Assembly (NCBI RefSeq): GCF_900964775.1
Contig: NC_041829.1
Coordinates: 12,340,215 to 12,404,214 of the forward strand
Origin: Scleropages formosus
Lineage: Eukaryota; Chordata; Actinopteri; Osteoglossiformes; Osteoglossidae
DNA: 64,000 nucleotides
Direction: 5' to 3'
The position numbers were made by a program, and so were the translations under genes. The notes under the pieces are model-generated. The model saw only the letters and a list, made by a program, of their open reading frames with translations. It was not told where the DNA came from and made no database searches. Numbering within the stretch: position 1 is the first letter of the stretch; each line of letters starts with the position of its first letter. This document shows, piece by piece, positions 1 to 12,263 of the stretch.

Positions 1-30
1 AATTAGGTTGAAAAACAAGGTTTCGTCTAC

Positions 31-3000
31 CTTGGCCTCCTTAGTTCCAGGACAAAGTCTGCAGATGGTCGCAACAGCTGTGTCTTCGGACACAATGCCA
101 TTGCCATCCTCATCGCTCTTGCCAAACTCGGCAGCCAGCCAGTCGTACCGTATCTTACTTCCAAGGCTGTCTTCTGGGCCCCCTCCATGGGCATGTTCTG
201 GTTGAGTCACCAGGTAGCATAGACCTGTCACCCAGATGTTGGCCACATCAGGTGAAAGTGCCACAAGGTCAAGGGACTGGTATCCATCACCGTGGATGAT
301 GGAAAAGGCAGCCTCCTCAGGCAGCTGCTCAGCAGGACCATGGTGTCGAAAGGTGTCAGTGGTCTTGCCTGTGCGCACTTCATGGATTTTGCTGATCTGT
401 AGGCGTGCACGCTCACTGTTCTTCTTAGAGGGCTCCCAGCACAGGCAGGTTGAGTCTGGGTCTAAGGTGTAGAAGCGGCAGTAGATGCGGGAGTTTGGAC
501 GCACCTTCTTTAGCTCACAGCCACCTTGCATGAATGCCAGGCAGTCTGCCACACTGCTCACCTTCTTCTCTGAGGACATGCTGCTGAAGGATACGGTCTT
601 CTTCCGTCCAGAACCAGCCTTCTGCACTGTGTGGTCCTAAGGGTAATTGAAAAAGGGAGCAGGATGAGAAAAATTAATTAAGTGTGGAGGCGCTGAAAGA
701 ATTGAAAGGAAAAATCCATTAAATTCAAGGGACATCAACTGTATATCAAAGCAGATTGAGGAAATAATTTTACTAATAACCACACTTTTAGTAACAACCC
801 TTAGCAATCCCTCTTCAGATCTTATTTTTTTATTCCATGGCTGTGGATCATTATCATTTGTTCCTTTATTATATAGTTAATCTACTTTGTGTGTGTACTC
901 TATTATACCATAACGTTGCATTAGCTTCTGCAGGACATTCCAGAAGCTATCGGTCATGAGGGTTAAAGCTCCTGTAATGAGTCTGAGAAAGAAGGCACAG
1001 TGTATGTTCAAATGAGACAAATCCCCAAGCAGAGAGAGGGTATAAAGCTTTGCACAACTCTGCAAAACTATATGGGATTGATTTTATCCAGCATATTTTT
1101 CATTTAGGGGGGTGCAGTGGGTTGGACTGGGTCCTGCTCTCTGGTGGGTCTGGGGTTTGAGTCTCGCTTGGGGTGCCTTGCGACGGACTGGCGTCCCGTC
1201 CTGGGTGTGTCCCCTCCCTCTCCAGCCTTTCGTCCTGTGTTGCCGGGTTAGGCTCCAGCTCCCTGTTACCCTATATGGGACAGGCGGTTGCAGATGGTAT
1301 GTCTGTGTGTATTTTTCATGTACTATAGCTATACCCAAGACTTTTAGAGAAAGTACTCAGTGATAAATATAGGTGGGTGTTTGTTATTATGTATTTTGTA
1401 TACTTAGGGTGAGACAACCAGATGCTTAAAAACACGATTTATGTCATCAATTGGTTGTTTCTCTGTGAACAGGAAAATGTAAATAGTCAGTTAAGAATAA
1501 TCACTTTTTAATACTTTCTCCAACTCACTCCTTTCTCTACTCCATTGTTTCATTCTCTTGTGGCACCTGTAGCATAGAAGTAACAACTGAGATATTTCAC
1601 TCTCGTGAGTGTAAAGCACACACTGAATTGGATGTTAAGTTTTTTTTTTTAAATTTTCAGTCATTTGAAAGCATACTTTAATCTTGTTTCATTTTAGTAA
1701 AAGATAATATAATTGTCCTGTTCAAGGTGTTCCCTGTCTCACAACCTGTATCCTATGTTGCACATTATTTATTTGCTTCATGATAACTTGCAAGAGTTTT
1801 GAAGATTTGGTTATGGGACAGCAGGTAATGTAATGACTATCAGCTATCGTGTAGGCAAGCAGAAAAAAGACAGTGAAGCAGGATGGAAGATGGCTAGTGG
1901 TCAGAGTTTTAGAAGGTAACCAAATCTGTGCAACACCACAGTAGTTTCGGTATAGAAAACCACTGTATTTTTTCATCATTCTTTCCTTCTGAACCACCTG
2001 ACCACTGTATGTCCTGTGTCTTTACCTTCTTCTGCTTTTATAACTATTGATTTTCAAGGAATTAAAGCAGTAAAAGCATTAGATAGTACTTCGTGAGGGC
2101 AGCAGGTAGCACAGCACTTTGGGTTACCTCTCTGCAGTATGAAGACCCCTGGTTCAAAATCCCTCTTCTAATGTAGCATTTTTAGCAAGGCACATACTCT
2201 GAACATACAAATGGGCAAATCATGGTACAGTTGCCTTTCTAACATTGTAATGTGCCGTGTAAAAAGGCATCGGCTGGACCTTCAGTAGGTATGTTTAAAA
2301 ATGATCCAAGATATTAACTCCCAGATAGAAAGACACCCATACTTTGCTTCATGACCTTCATGTGATGTGGTTACTCAGAGACCTGAGAGGAGATCTCAGT
2401 GCACTGTGGTACCATCAACTGCGTGACACTGAGAAACACTGCTGATATTCATCTCCCACAATAACCCAGGCACACTAGCATATTGTCATTATTCTTGGAA
2501 AGCAGCCAGGGGTACATTTTACACAAATCATTGTTACAAGCGGAGCATTACTTCAGCATTTGGGAGGAGGATGGAGAAACATTGGAGGAAAACAAAGAGA
2601 AGGAAGGAAATCAAAAGAAGAAATAATTTCAGGGATTCAAAGACATGGAAGAACGAGGATACTGTTACAGATGTAGTACAACGACCAAGGAGTAATGGAA
2701 ATAATGGAAATAACGGAATAATGGAAATAAAATTTCCGGAGCAACTTTCATTACTGTGCACAACAAAGCTACATGGAACTGGAGACCTGGTCAAAGATGT
2801 GTTCACTGCTGTCATCAGTCCAGTATATAAAGTATTCGTAGACAGAGAAAACTAAATAAAATTGATTTTTACTATTCTGATGGTGACTGTGCTTTTTTCA
2901 CAGATAAATAAAGAATACAAACTCAGCGATGTGCTTCAAGACTGTTATTACTTTACAGTATGTACAACGTTGAGGAACGTCGATGTGAGGTCACTGCAGT

Positions 3001-4107
3001 CGACAGAAGAGACACAGGTACCACAGTGATAAAAACTAAGCTTTAAACCTCAGCACTGCCTCTTCAAGCTGTAGAAGGGGTCCCGGTGTGGAAAACCACT
3101 GAAAAAAGAAGTTGTCTGAATTCTGTATATTTGCTCATTCTGCTCATGGTACAACAGCAAGATCTGGTAATGAGCAGCTTACAGACAGAACTACAATAAC
3201 TGGGAGTGCAGCTGTCAGGTCACAGAACAATGGAATCGTCACAGCTACTCCCAGTTATTGCAGCAGCGAGAATTTATTCAAGAAAGTGGAATTACAAAGA
3301 TTTTGTAATACCATGTCCATATAGACAATGTGCTGCCAGTGATCTTTCTTGATAAGAACTGCTTCTCAAGCCATAATTTTGACTCATTATGCACATCAAA
3401 CAGAATGCATATGAACTTTTCTGTTCACCCCCCCATCATACAGAAATCTATATTTGTAATATTCCTCACTTTTAAGGAGGGTTCAGTGAAAGAGGTGACT
3501 GAATGGCAACCACTTTTCTCTTTATAAAAACACACAAGAGACACTGCTAGACAAATATTAAAAATAGTCCTCAACATAAAAAGAAAGGAAGCGCTTTTTT
3601 CAGGACTTAAAAAACTGAAAAAAGTCATTACACGTGTAACAGTGTTACATTAAGACCACTTGGACTCATGTTAATTATTTGCTTGTCTTTTATCAAAAAC
3701 TAAGCCATTTACAATACACAGATGAATATGTTTACTGGAGTAATTCAGGTTAAATTCTTTGCTCAAATGTACTAAACTAATAGTGGTGAGTGGAGGTGAA
3801 CAACAACCTTTGGCATACAGTTCACTACCTGATGCCCCACACATGTCAAGATATATGCACCACATACTGAATATATTTCAGTAATAGTCTCTGTACCAAA
3901 AATATCTATAATTATTAGTGAAGCTGATCATCTGACCCCTACCTTTATTATGCTGCTACGCCGTGGAACTGCCTTCATCCGCTCCTGCTGTAGTGCCTCA
4001 GAGTCCTGCTGATTGCTGGAGGGCTCTGTCTGCGACATCCCTCCTGGATGGAGCTCCTGAGCCCCGGCTCTGCTCCGCTCGCCACCGCAGCCCTGTCGCT
4101 GCCACAT
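31..4107 (-). CDS. PLCL1: PLCL1, inactive phospholipase C-like protein 1 (PRIP-1), 5' exons only
   Basis: Two coding exons are visible: 4107-3943 (55 codons) and 636-31 (202 codons, phase 0). The rest lies beyond the left edge. Exon 1 ends PRRSSIIK before gtaggg, as the human protein does before its intron. Exon 2 opens with RKKTVSF (about residues 66-72), the RVxF-type protein phosphatase 1 docking motif of PRIP-1. A PH domain follows (about 85-198, with [12 protein letters not shown] and [10 protein letters not shown]), then the start of the EF-hand region (DEDGNGI, about 230-236). The family is a catalytically dead PLC that binds Ins(1,4,5)P3 through its PH domain and scaffolds PP1 and GABA-A receptor trafficking at the membrane. 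I chose the first in-frame ATG (MWQRQ); a second at MSQTEP is possible. PLCL1 rather than PLCL2 is favoured by the EF-hand wording and by RFTN2/HSPE1/HSPD1 next door. The break after KEAK is taken as a splice donor because similarity stops there. Confidence 0.9.
1107..1295 (+). repeat. tRNA-derived SINE, TG-tailed family (family A)
   Basis: The tRNA-like head carries a B-box-like GGTTTGAGTCTCG. It is followed by the shared body (cttggggtgccttgcga, then ggactggcgtcccgtcctgg) and a tail ggttaggctccagc...gggacaggcggtt that leads into a short TG-rich stretch. The same order recurs at least six more times in the window on both strands. Confidence 0.85.
2096..2285 (+). repeat. Short tRNA-type SINE with L2-like tail (family B), decayed
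   Basis: A head gggcagcaggtagcacagc with the B-box-like CTGGTTCAAAATCCC is followed by a body including aaggcacatactctgaa. The end, aaaaggcatcggctgga, is a worn version of the aaagcgtcagctaaatgaataaatg tail seen in better copies. It is heavily mutated. Confidence 0.6.
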
Positions 4108-5319
4108 AACAAGTGGGGCCGAGTCCAGATAATGATGAGAACAAGTGCACACTAGCGACGTCCTAGGTCTATAAAATCCGTGTCTCTTCGATTGTCCTCT
4201 TATGGTTTCTTTTCAGAAAGCCTTTGCTCTTCAAGTGGGATAACAAGTGCTCAAGGTACACATCTGCATTCAGAGGTGATTACCCTGGTGGCCAACGTCC
4301 CAAGAGATACCCTTATACCAGATTATTTTTCACAGTAGTTTTAATGGACGGTTAGAGGAATCACACAGCTATGGTTACAGTGCTGAGTCATCTCCTCTCA
4401 CCCGACTATATTGTTGGTACCATAAGATCCTCTGTTGACGGTCTTATGTGTGGGAAAAAAGATTACTAGACACATGCTTATGATTGTGTCATAAGAATAT
4501 TTTTATCATTCATTTTACTTATCAAGATACCAAAATCACAAGGATTCGCAAGCAAAACTCAACCTCTACTCAGAAAACAATCCTCCATTCCTTAACTAAA
4601 GCTTTTTTAGAAGTAAAACTGAAAGAGCTACGTGTTTTTGAGATTTCGTTTTATCCGTCACTCCACACCCTGCAAAAAGGTCCTAAATGCCAGGAATTGC
4701 TCTGTGCAGATGTGTAGCTTTTACAAAGATCTCCTCGATCTGCAGTGCAGGCACCAAAGCCACTCACTCCTCCCCACAACCCTGACTGGTGTTACAATCA
4801 ACCTATCATTGAAAAGCTTATTTATGACATACAATCTCAGTGCTGCAAGATGTGCGTGGGACTGAGTTGCAAGGCGAATGTGTTTTTGAAATATGAGCTG
4901 CACTGTGTTTCTCCAAAGTAAAAAAACATTGCGCAATAACGGACCAGTGAGAAAGCAGTATATTTTTGAGGCTAAATAAATGTAATGACAATCGATGCAC
5001 TTACTAAGCAAGAAATGGTCAATTATGAAGGAGAAGATGCAACTGCGGGACAGTAGTCCCAGTAGTAAATGTATTATTTTTATGTAGTGGTTAAACTTAC
5101 AAATAGTTCTAGTTATGAACAGATTGTTGACGCTAGTTATGTTATTGAGTTGAGGCCCTACTGTGTATTGAAATGTCCTGAGAAACAAGACAGTCTTCTA
5201 GTTGAGAACTAAGTAAGCAGGAATAGTGTGATTACAGTCAAGAATGGTGCTCTTTAATGAACATGCCATTTTTGCCAATGGTAATTTCATAATTCATAAT
5301 TAATTCATGATAGATTAAT

Positions 5320-5735
5320 GAATTTATTAATTTCGAAGATGCTTTCCTCCAGTGATGTACAGCTCAGAGAAAACTGCATTTTACCAACAGACACGATTCT
5401 TGAAGTACTGTCAATTAGCCTAACACCACCATATTATTCAGCATACACATTGCATGAGTAACCGCATATAGAATTGGTATAGATTACATTTTAACTGATA
5501 ATGTACTGCAAGTTTATATGAGATCAGATGAGAAGTGGGTCCAAAAGAGGTTGCTTTAAGACCCCCTTGGATGTCGAGAGATTTTAAGCAGTTCTGAGGG
5601 ACACAGGGAAAACATTTCACCACTATGCCTTTGATTTTGGACTTCTAGTGCATGGGACCACCAAGGGGCTAGATGCAGAAAAGCGTAGGAGTGTGGTTTG
5701 AGTGTAGGAACTGCTCTGCTCCTGTAAGGTTAGGG
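5320..5735 (-). repeat. L2-clade LINE 3' end
   Basis: Read on the minus strand, this is the C-terminal end of an L2-type reverse transcriptase ORF (a worn form of ...[14 protein letters not shown]) followed by the 3' UTR ending ...tgtacatcactttggaggaaagcat. It aligns with the copies at 14568-15020, 17917-18375 and 36641-36800. It is truncated at the 5' side and carries many changes. Confidence 0.7.
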
Positions 5736-5784
5736 AAATAGATCCATTGAGAGTCTAACGGGCCATAATCAGGTTTGTAGAGAG

Positions 5785-5975
5785 GGTGTGGTGGGGTTGC
5801 AGTGGGTTTGGCTGGGGCCTGCTCTGTGGTGGGTCTGGGGTTCAAGTCCTGCTTGGGGTGCCTTGTGATGGACTGGCATCCAGTCCTGGGTGTGTCCTCT
5901 CCAGCCCTGCACCCTGTGTTGCTGGGTTAGGCTTTGGTTCACCGCGACCCTGCTTGCGACAAGTACTTTCAAAAA
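5785..5975 (+). repeat. TG-tailed SINE (family A)
   Basis: It begins ggtggggttgcagtgggttt, has the B box GGTTCAAGTCCTG, and shares the body cttggggtgccttgtgatggactggc with the copies at 1107 and 53800. The tail is worn (gcgacaagtactttcaaaaagtgtgtggg) and keeps only a few TG units. Confidence 0.85.
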
Positions 5976-6380
5976 GTGTGTGGGTACAAGTTTGTATGCA
6001 CACTATCTGTAATCCCAACCCTCCTCAGATGAGGCTGTAGACACACTTAACTACTTCTAGTTGCAGCGATGCAACTAAATTAATTAATCTTATAAACAAC
6101 AGTCCAACCAAATGTTTTTGCTTCAGAAAATTCTACTTCAACACAGTATGAGAAAGTACTGTGTAAGTGAACAAGAAACAATTTGATGCTACAAGCCATT
6201 ATACTATAACATAGCTCAAATCTTGTATTTTATAAATTTGTTTACTTCCCACGAAACACACACATGTTGAGCGGTGTATAAAACTTTAGATTTTCATCAG
6301 GAATCGCAATGCTTGTCCTGAAGACTGAAACAAGTATTTAACGGTTGGATGATTTTGATTAATAACCGCTTGCGCACCGA

Positions 6381-6914
6381 ATGCCGTTAGACGGGGCGAC
6401 GGCTGAAGTTGTTTCGCGCAGAGGCGTCCGCTAAACGAAGAGTGTGTGTGTGGGTTTTTTTTTTCTTTGACGGACGTCCTCCCATCCCTCCTTTTCCTCC
6501 TTTTCCCCCCAAGTTTCTCCTCCCCTTCCCCGGAGCCTCTCCAGACTTGACTGCCGCCCTTCCCCAGTTTCTTCCTTCTTTCTTTCGCCTCCCGCTCTAC
6601 TTCCTACTACTTTACCTCACTGTGTCAAGATACACAGCAGCACTAAGCGCCTGTTGCACAAGGAGGCCTTTTTTTTTTTTTTTTCGCCCAAGTTAGTCCA
6701 GGTGAACACTTTACGCGCTCACTCCTCTCGTAAGTTTCTGCGCTCACGCGGCGCTCTTATGAAACACGCGCTTGAAGACACATCATCGGCCGTTTGGAGA
6801 AAGTAACGGGCCGCTCGAGCGCACCCACACACGGTGGCCGCGCGCAATGCGGCTCGAGAGGTGAGCAAGCGGAGCGCGCGCGTGGCGGACCGCGAGCGCG
6901 AGCCGAGCGCGGCC
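6381..6914 (+). promoter_or_regulatory. RFTN2 promoter/5' UTR region, CpG-rich
   Basis: From about 6380 base composition shifts to CpG-rich sequence that continues through RFTN2 exon 1 to about 7060, with two pyrimidine runs (6455-6475 and 6667-6686). I see no TATA box. The layout fits a TATA-less CpG-island promoter. The transcription start cannot be fixed by eye. Confidence 0.55.
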
Positions 6915-7437
6915 ATGGGCTGCGGCCTGAGGAAGCTGGAGGAGCCCGAGGAGCGCAGTCCCGGGAAGATCTACTCGACGCTGAAGCGGCCGCAGGTAGA
7001 GAAGAAGACGGACACGGCGTACGAGTACGTGCTGCTGGACTTCAGCCTGGAGGGTGAGGCTCATCGGTCACTGTCCGTCTGTCTGTCTGTCTGAGAGGAA
7101 GAGAGAGAGAGTCGGAGAGACATCCGTTTCTTTTCAGCGTTGTCCCGTTGTGTGTATTCGTAACACACTACTCTTGAACTTCAGCCGTCCGGGCTGGAAA
7201 ATGTGTGGTGTTACAGAGAACGGGGCGGGCGGCGGAGTTTTTTTTCCACTCTTTTGACATACTACTAGTACACTTCAAGCCTCGATTTCTTACTACCAAC
7301 CAAGTGTCCTAAAACTGACAGAGTTTTGCTGCAATACCTTATTATTTTGCTACACAAATGCAGGAAAAGATTCTAGTGGTTTCTAAAAAATGTGCAATGG
7401 TACCTGACTAGTACGTCCCAACTTTGTACCCCCACCC

Positions 7438-7479
<42 letters not shown>

Positions 7480-10400
7480 AGACTCGTGTCCCCACTGTCT
7501 GTGACTCCAGTATTTTGGTTCTCACTCTCTTTGGTCCCCAAAAGTTGGTGCCTTTCCACTTGCCAAGTGCAATGAAAGGATGGGTTTAAACTGGGAGACA
7601 GCGTCATGAAATCTCCACAGGCTTCACTTGTGACCACTTCCAACAGCAACGAGTGTTTTTGGAAAAATGGAAGCAAATTGCTTTTAAAGGTGACACAGTC
7701 GTGGACTGAATGTTAACCTAAATGCAGTCTGACACGTGGACTTCAGTACCGAATGAATGCGGTACACCCAACGCTCTCAGAGCTGTTAGTTCATTCATGA
7801 AACCACTTCTTCGGATACAGTTCTGTGGAAAAGGGTCAAATTAGCATTATTTCTATAGGAAAAAGTTGATGGTTTCCAGCCAAAAATGTTACCTTTAGTT
7901 TTGGTATTGTGATAAATTTATCTCATGCATGACAATAGCAACACCATCTCATTTTCCTCATTTGACAGCTAGATGCTTTATTCATTTATGATGGTCAACA
8001 GGTATTCCCATTATCAAAGCACTTTACAGTATATAGTATTAATCATTGCATGAAACTTCATTAATCCTAGAGGGAAATGCACTTTGTAACGGCATTCGAT
8101 TTATAACACACAAACAGGACTTCTAGGTACCTATTGTACATTCACATGTAAGATACTCAAATATATACAGTAGAAAAGTAAATTAAGGGAGGAGTAGACT
8201 GAAGTGATGAATGATACATGTGGCAAGCTCCTCATTTTATGGGACAGCAAGCAGGTTGAACCCCGGTTAAGGTGCAGACACGTCTCTTTAATGCTTTGGT
8301 GCTATACAGAGGAACATCTTTGGCTACAGTCGTTGGTGATGCCCATGCACTACAATAAGCTAGGTTTGAAATGGTCTTTCCTATCAGGTAGATCCTACCA
8401 AGTGGTCTAGTGGGGCTCCCGATCATCCCCTCAGCCTCTCTCAATTGGCATCTCATAGGGCTCAGTGCCTTCTGGGTGCCCTATTCTTCTCAATATATAC
8501 CGCTTTCTTCCGCTCTGTCATCGCCTCCCATGGATTCTCCTAATGCTGCTACACAGATGATACCCAGCTCTTTCTTTCCTTTCTGAGCGGAGCTACAGAC
8601 ATTTCCTCGCACATTGCTGTTTGCCTCTAGGACACCTCTGCCTGGATGTCTGATCTCCACCTACAGCTCAAACTCTCCAAAATGGAGATCCTTCTCCTCC
8701 CAGCTGGTTCATCTTCCTGCTGAGAACTCTAGCAAACTGGATAACTTATTTTGCTTACCTTATCAGCTAACTGCCTGGGAGTCATGATTGATTCAGTTCT
8801 GTCTTTCAACACATCGAAGTCACAACCTGGTCCCGCAGATACGTCCGCAGCATCTGCTGCCATCTCACAACAAACTCTGCAACTCCTTGTCCAGGCCATT
8901 GTGATATCCTCCCTGGACTACTGCGACTCTCTCCTGTCAGGTCTTCCAGCATCTCCCGTTATACCTCTCTGGCTGATTCAGAACACCGCTGCACAAATTG
9001 TTTGACCTGCCAAAGCATTGCCATGTATCACCCCTCCTCAGCTTCTATAGCTGGCCAGATTAAATTCAAGACTGGTTATGGCCTAGAGAGCCATCTGCTT
9101 AGCGTTAAGTCAAACCTTTTTTTGATGTGGGCATTGGACTCCATCAAGGTTTTGTTTTTCTCTACATTTATGTTTGTGATTTTCATGGACAGGATTTCAG
9201 GGCCCAACTAAGGCTCTGAGGATGTTCTTTTGACAGGGGCTAAGGGTAGAATCTATTTTTTTTAATAGATACCTTATTGATCCTTGATGGGAATGCAGTT
9301 GCAGGAAGTTTCATTGCAGGATGGGAATGCAGTCAGGAGGAAGAGGCATTATATTTCCTGGTGGCAGCTGACAGAAAAGATCTGTAGTAGCACTTCCTGA
9401 CACCATGGTGGAATGAGCCGGTGGCTAAAAGTGCTCCAGGATAGTTCTCTTTGAGGGGAATGGGCAGAACTGGTTGCGATGGCCTCCAATTTGCCACCAT
9501 CCTCTTCTCTGCCACTACCTCCAGGGGTTCAAGGTCAATCCTCTGATGAAGCTGGCTTTTCTTATGAGTTTAAGGCATTTGGTCTCACCTGAACTAAGTC
9601 TGCTTCCCCAGCAGGCCACAGCAAAGAAAAGTGCACTGGCCAGACTGATGGAACATGTCCAGATACATCAAAGAACTTGAGCTTCCTCAATAAGTAGAGT
9701 TTTCTCTGATATTTGTTGTACAGTGGTACTGATCTACAGTTTTTTAGAAGTTGATAAAATTTGCCAATTTTTATGGATTTTGATGTGCTGAATTCATGTA
9801 TGATAATTAAAACCTCTGATTGGCTATCGTTGCCAAGATATCAAAGCATTTATATTTTATGCATATGTACTATATTTTGTAGATAATACGATAATTTACA
9901 ACTTTTAATCGTAAATTGTAAACCTTGGTATACTGTCTTTATGTAACAGTTAAAAAATCTGCTAAATTGTTTTATTGAAGAATTCATTATGACACATCAG
10001 GCAAGAAATGGCTATGCATATATTAGTACTTATTTTAGTCCTTATTCGGTGTATACTTGGTGCTTCTTGTTTTGTCTTCATGAAATGCAGTGTGTCTTGT
10101 TACTGTCTAGCAATAGTCTGCAAGCATTTATGAGGCTCCATTTGCCTCGATACCTTTTCTCCATTGCTGCAGCATCCTGAGGAAGTCCCTTGCCATGCTC
10201 ATCGTTCACTGCTCTAGTGCAAAAACACTAGATGGGAGTGCAAAAAATGTATCTTTAGTGACATGTTGTAATCAAGGCTTTTGAATGGCTTCAGGAGTTT
10301 TTGGACTAGTGCAACTTATCTGCCTTGTTGTTTCCGAGGTTATCTGTTGCCACTAACTTAGTCTTTCCACGCTGTCCTTTCCTTGCCATGCAGTGAAAAA

Positions 10401-12222
10401 TTAATTTTTCTATAAATATATATTTAAATAATTTCTATACAAAATATATTTATTTGCCATTCAGATGCATCATCTGGAAATCCATGAATCTGAGTACCAG
10501 TAAATACACCTTCCTTTATCTTAGCTTCGCTTAGCCTTGGAAATTTTCCAAGAGATGCCTGACAGAGTTTTTCATTACTCAGGTTGATGTGTAAGGGTGG
10601 TAACAAAATCTTCATTTATTCAACAAATGGTAGATTTTGAACATTTCTCAGGCTTCAATGATTTTCGGTGGCCAGTCTCTCCAAAGCTGTGGTGACCTTC
10701 AAGTCACCACAAACCTCAAAGTATTTTACCACTTGGGATTGATTGCAAAACATTGCCATTATGCAGCAAAACAGCTTTAAGATTCATCTTTGATGAATAG
10801 ATGGATAGTTCCTCCGCCATTCTCAATTTGTGGGTTGCATATACTGACCCAATAGCATATATTGAAAACTAGAGCCAATCAACAATTTTAAGTATCATTT
10901 TCGTTCTCAGTGTCCCTGATTTAGTAAAGTGTGACATTTATGTCAGAAGTATTTTGGCTGTCGACCAGTGTTATTGATGCACCTTATGATGGAGGAGTCA
11001 TCAGAGGACTTCTGAAGATGGCATGAGCTAGTGTTGTATTGGAAGTATATTGTGTAGAACATGAGCAGGAGACGGAACAGTTCCCAGAGGAGTCCCGTGT
11101 TGCTCGCCACAGGCTCCGACTCAGTCTCTGAGCTTGACAAACTGTCATCTGTCAGACAGATAGTCCAAGAAGATACATGAGACTGGGGGCCGCATCAGTG
11201 ATGATGTCCTTTTTGCCAGCTATGACTTTTGGTGTGCAACTGAACGGTTCACTGCTAAATGTGACGCAGCTGATATGAAAATCAGTACCTCCAAGTCGTA
11301 AGTTCACCGTGCCCCAGAAAATGATTTGCTCAATCCAGGTGAGCGAGGAGCAAGTGCCTCTAGAAGAGTTGAAGTGTCTTAGTCAAGAATGATAGAAGAA
11401 GGGACAGGGAGATTGTTCCGATCTTTCTTTCAGTCTCAGCAGTTTCACTGGCCCTTCAGTCATCTGTAATGGTGAAGATAGAGCTTAATTTTAGAGCGAA
11501 GCTCTGTTTGCTTAGTCTATAGCCCCATCTTCACCTATGGTCATGAGCTTTGTGTAATGATTGAAAGAACAAGATTGTGCATACAAGGAACTAATAGGAG
11601 GTTCTTTCTCAGGATGGCAGGGCTCACTTTCCATTAATAAGAAGTTCAGCGATCCAGATGAACCTTGAAGCCGCTGCACCTCTGGATTGAGAGTAGTCAG
11701 TTGAGGTGGTTTAGGAACACCTAAGAATGCTCCCTGTTTGGCTCCTACTGCAGTTATACTGGTCAAGTCTCCCTGGGAGAAGACCCTGGGGCAGACCCAG
11801 GAGATGCTAGAGAGATTATCCTCAAGGCTGGTCTGGGGAAACACCTGGGATCCTCAGAAAGAAGCTAGAGACTTGCTGGGTGAAGGAAAGCTTAGGCTGT
11901 CTGAACCTGATACCTCCACGACTTTCAGCTGGACTAGCAGATGAAAACTGCACTTTTGAATGTTATTTCATTTGTGAAATTACGTTTACATTGCGGAAGG
12001 ATGTGGGCTTATTGTCTATGGTTTATTTATTGCATGTGCCTCAATTAATGATCATTCATCATGAACCACATAATCATTATCAATGGTTGAAATTATCAGT
12101 GTGATAAGTTGTCTCACCTATGTTTGAGTGCATGCGTTTGTGGTTGTACCTCTTGTTTGTTAAAATTGCAACAAGGACATGCATGGAAGTAGAATAATCC
12201 ATTAATAGGCTGTTGTACATGG

Positions 12223-12263
<41 letters not shown>

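Larger units (their letters stand above)
637..3942 (-). other. PLCL1 intron 1
   Basis: This is the single intron between the two visible PLCL1 exons, with gtaggg at the donor and ttag at the acceptor on the minus strand. It holds one SINE of the TG-tailed family and one short tRNA-type SINE, listed separately. I see nothing else in the remaining sequence that resembles an exon. A plus-strand open frame at 2571-2855 is lysine- and asparagine-rich and matches nothing I know. Confidence 0.7.
4108..6380. other. PLCL1-RFTN2 divergent intergenic region
   Basis: PLCL1 (minus) and RFTN2 (plus) start on either side of this stretch. The PLCL1-proximal part (4108-4300) is GC-richer and should contain its 5' UTR and promoter, but no TATA box is evident. 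The middle (about 4300-5320) is AT-rich with no recognisable element. The right part contains an L2 3' end and a family A SINE. BOLL and MARS2, which lie between these two genes in human, are not here. Confidence 0.6.

Noticed and set aside
2571-2855. 94-codon open frame, Lys/Asn-rich ([13 protein letters not shown]...)
   Set aside because: It lies in PLCL1 intron 1, is low in complexity with GGAAATAAT-type repeats, has no similarity I recognise and no splice context.
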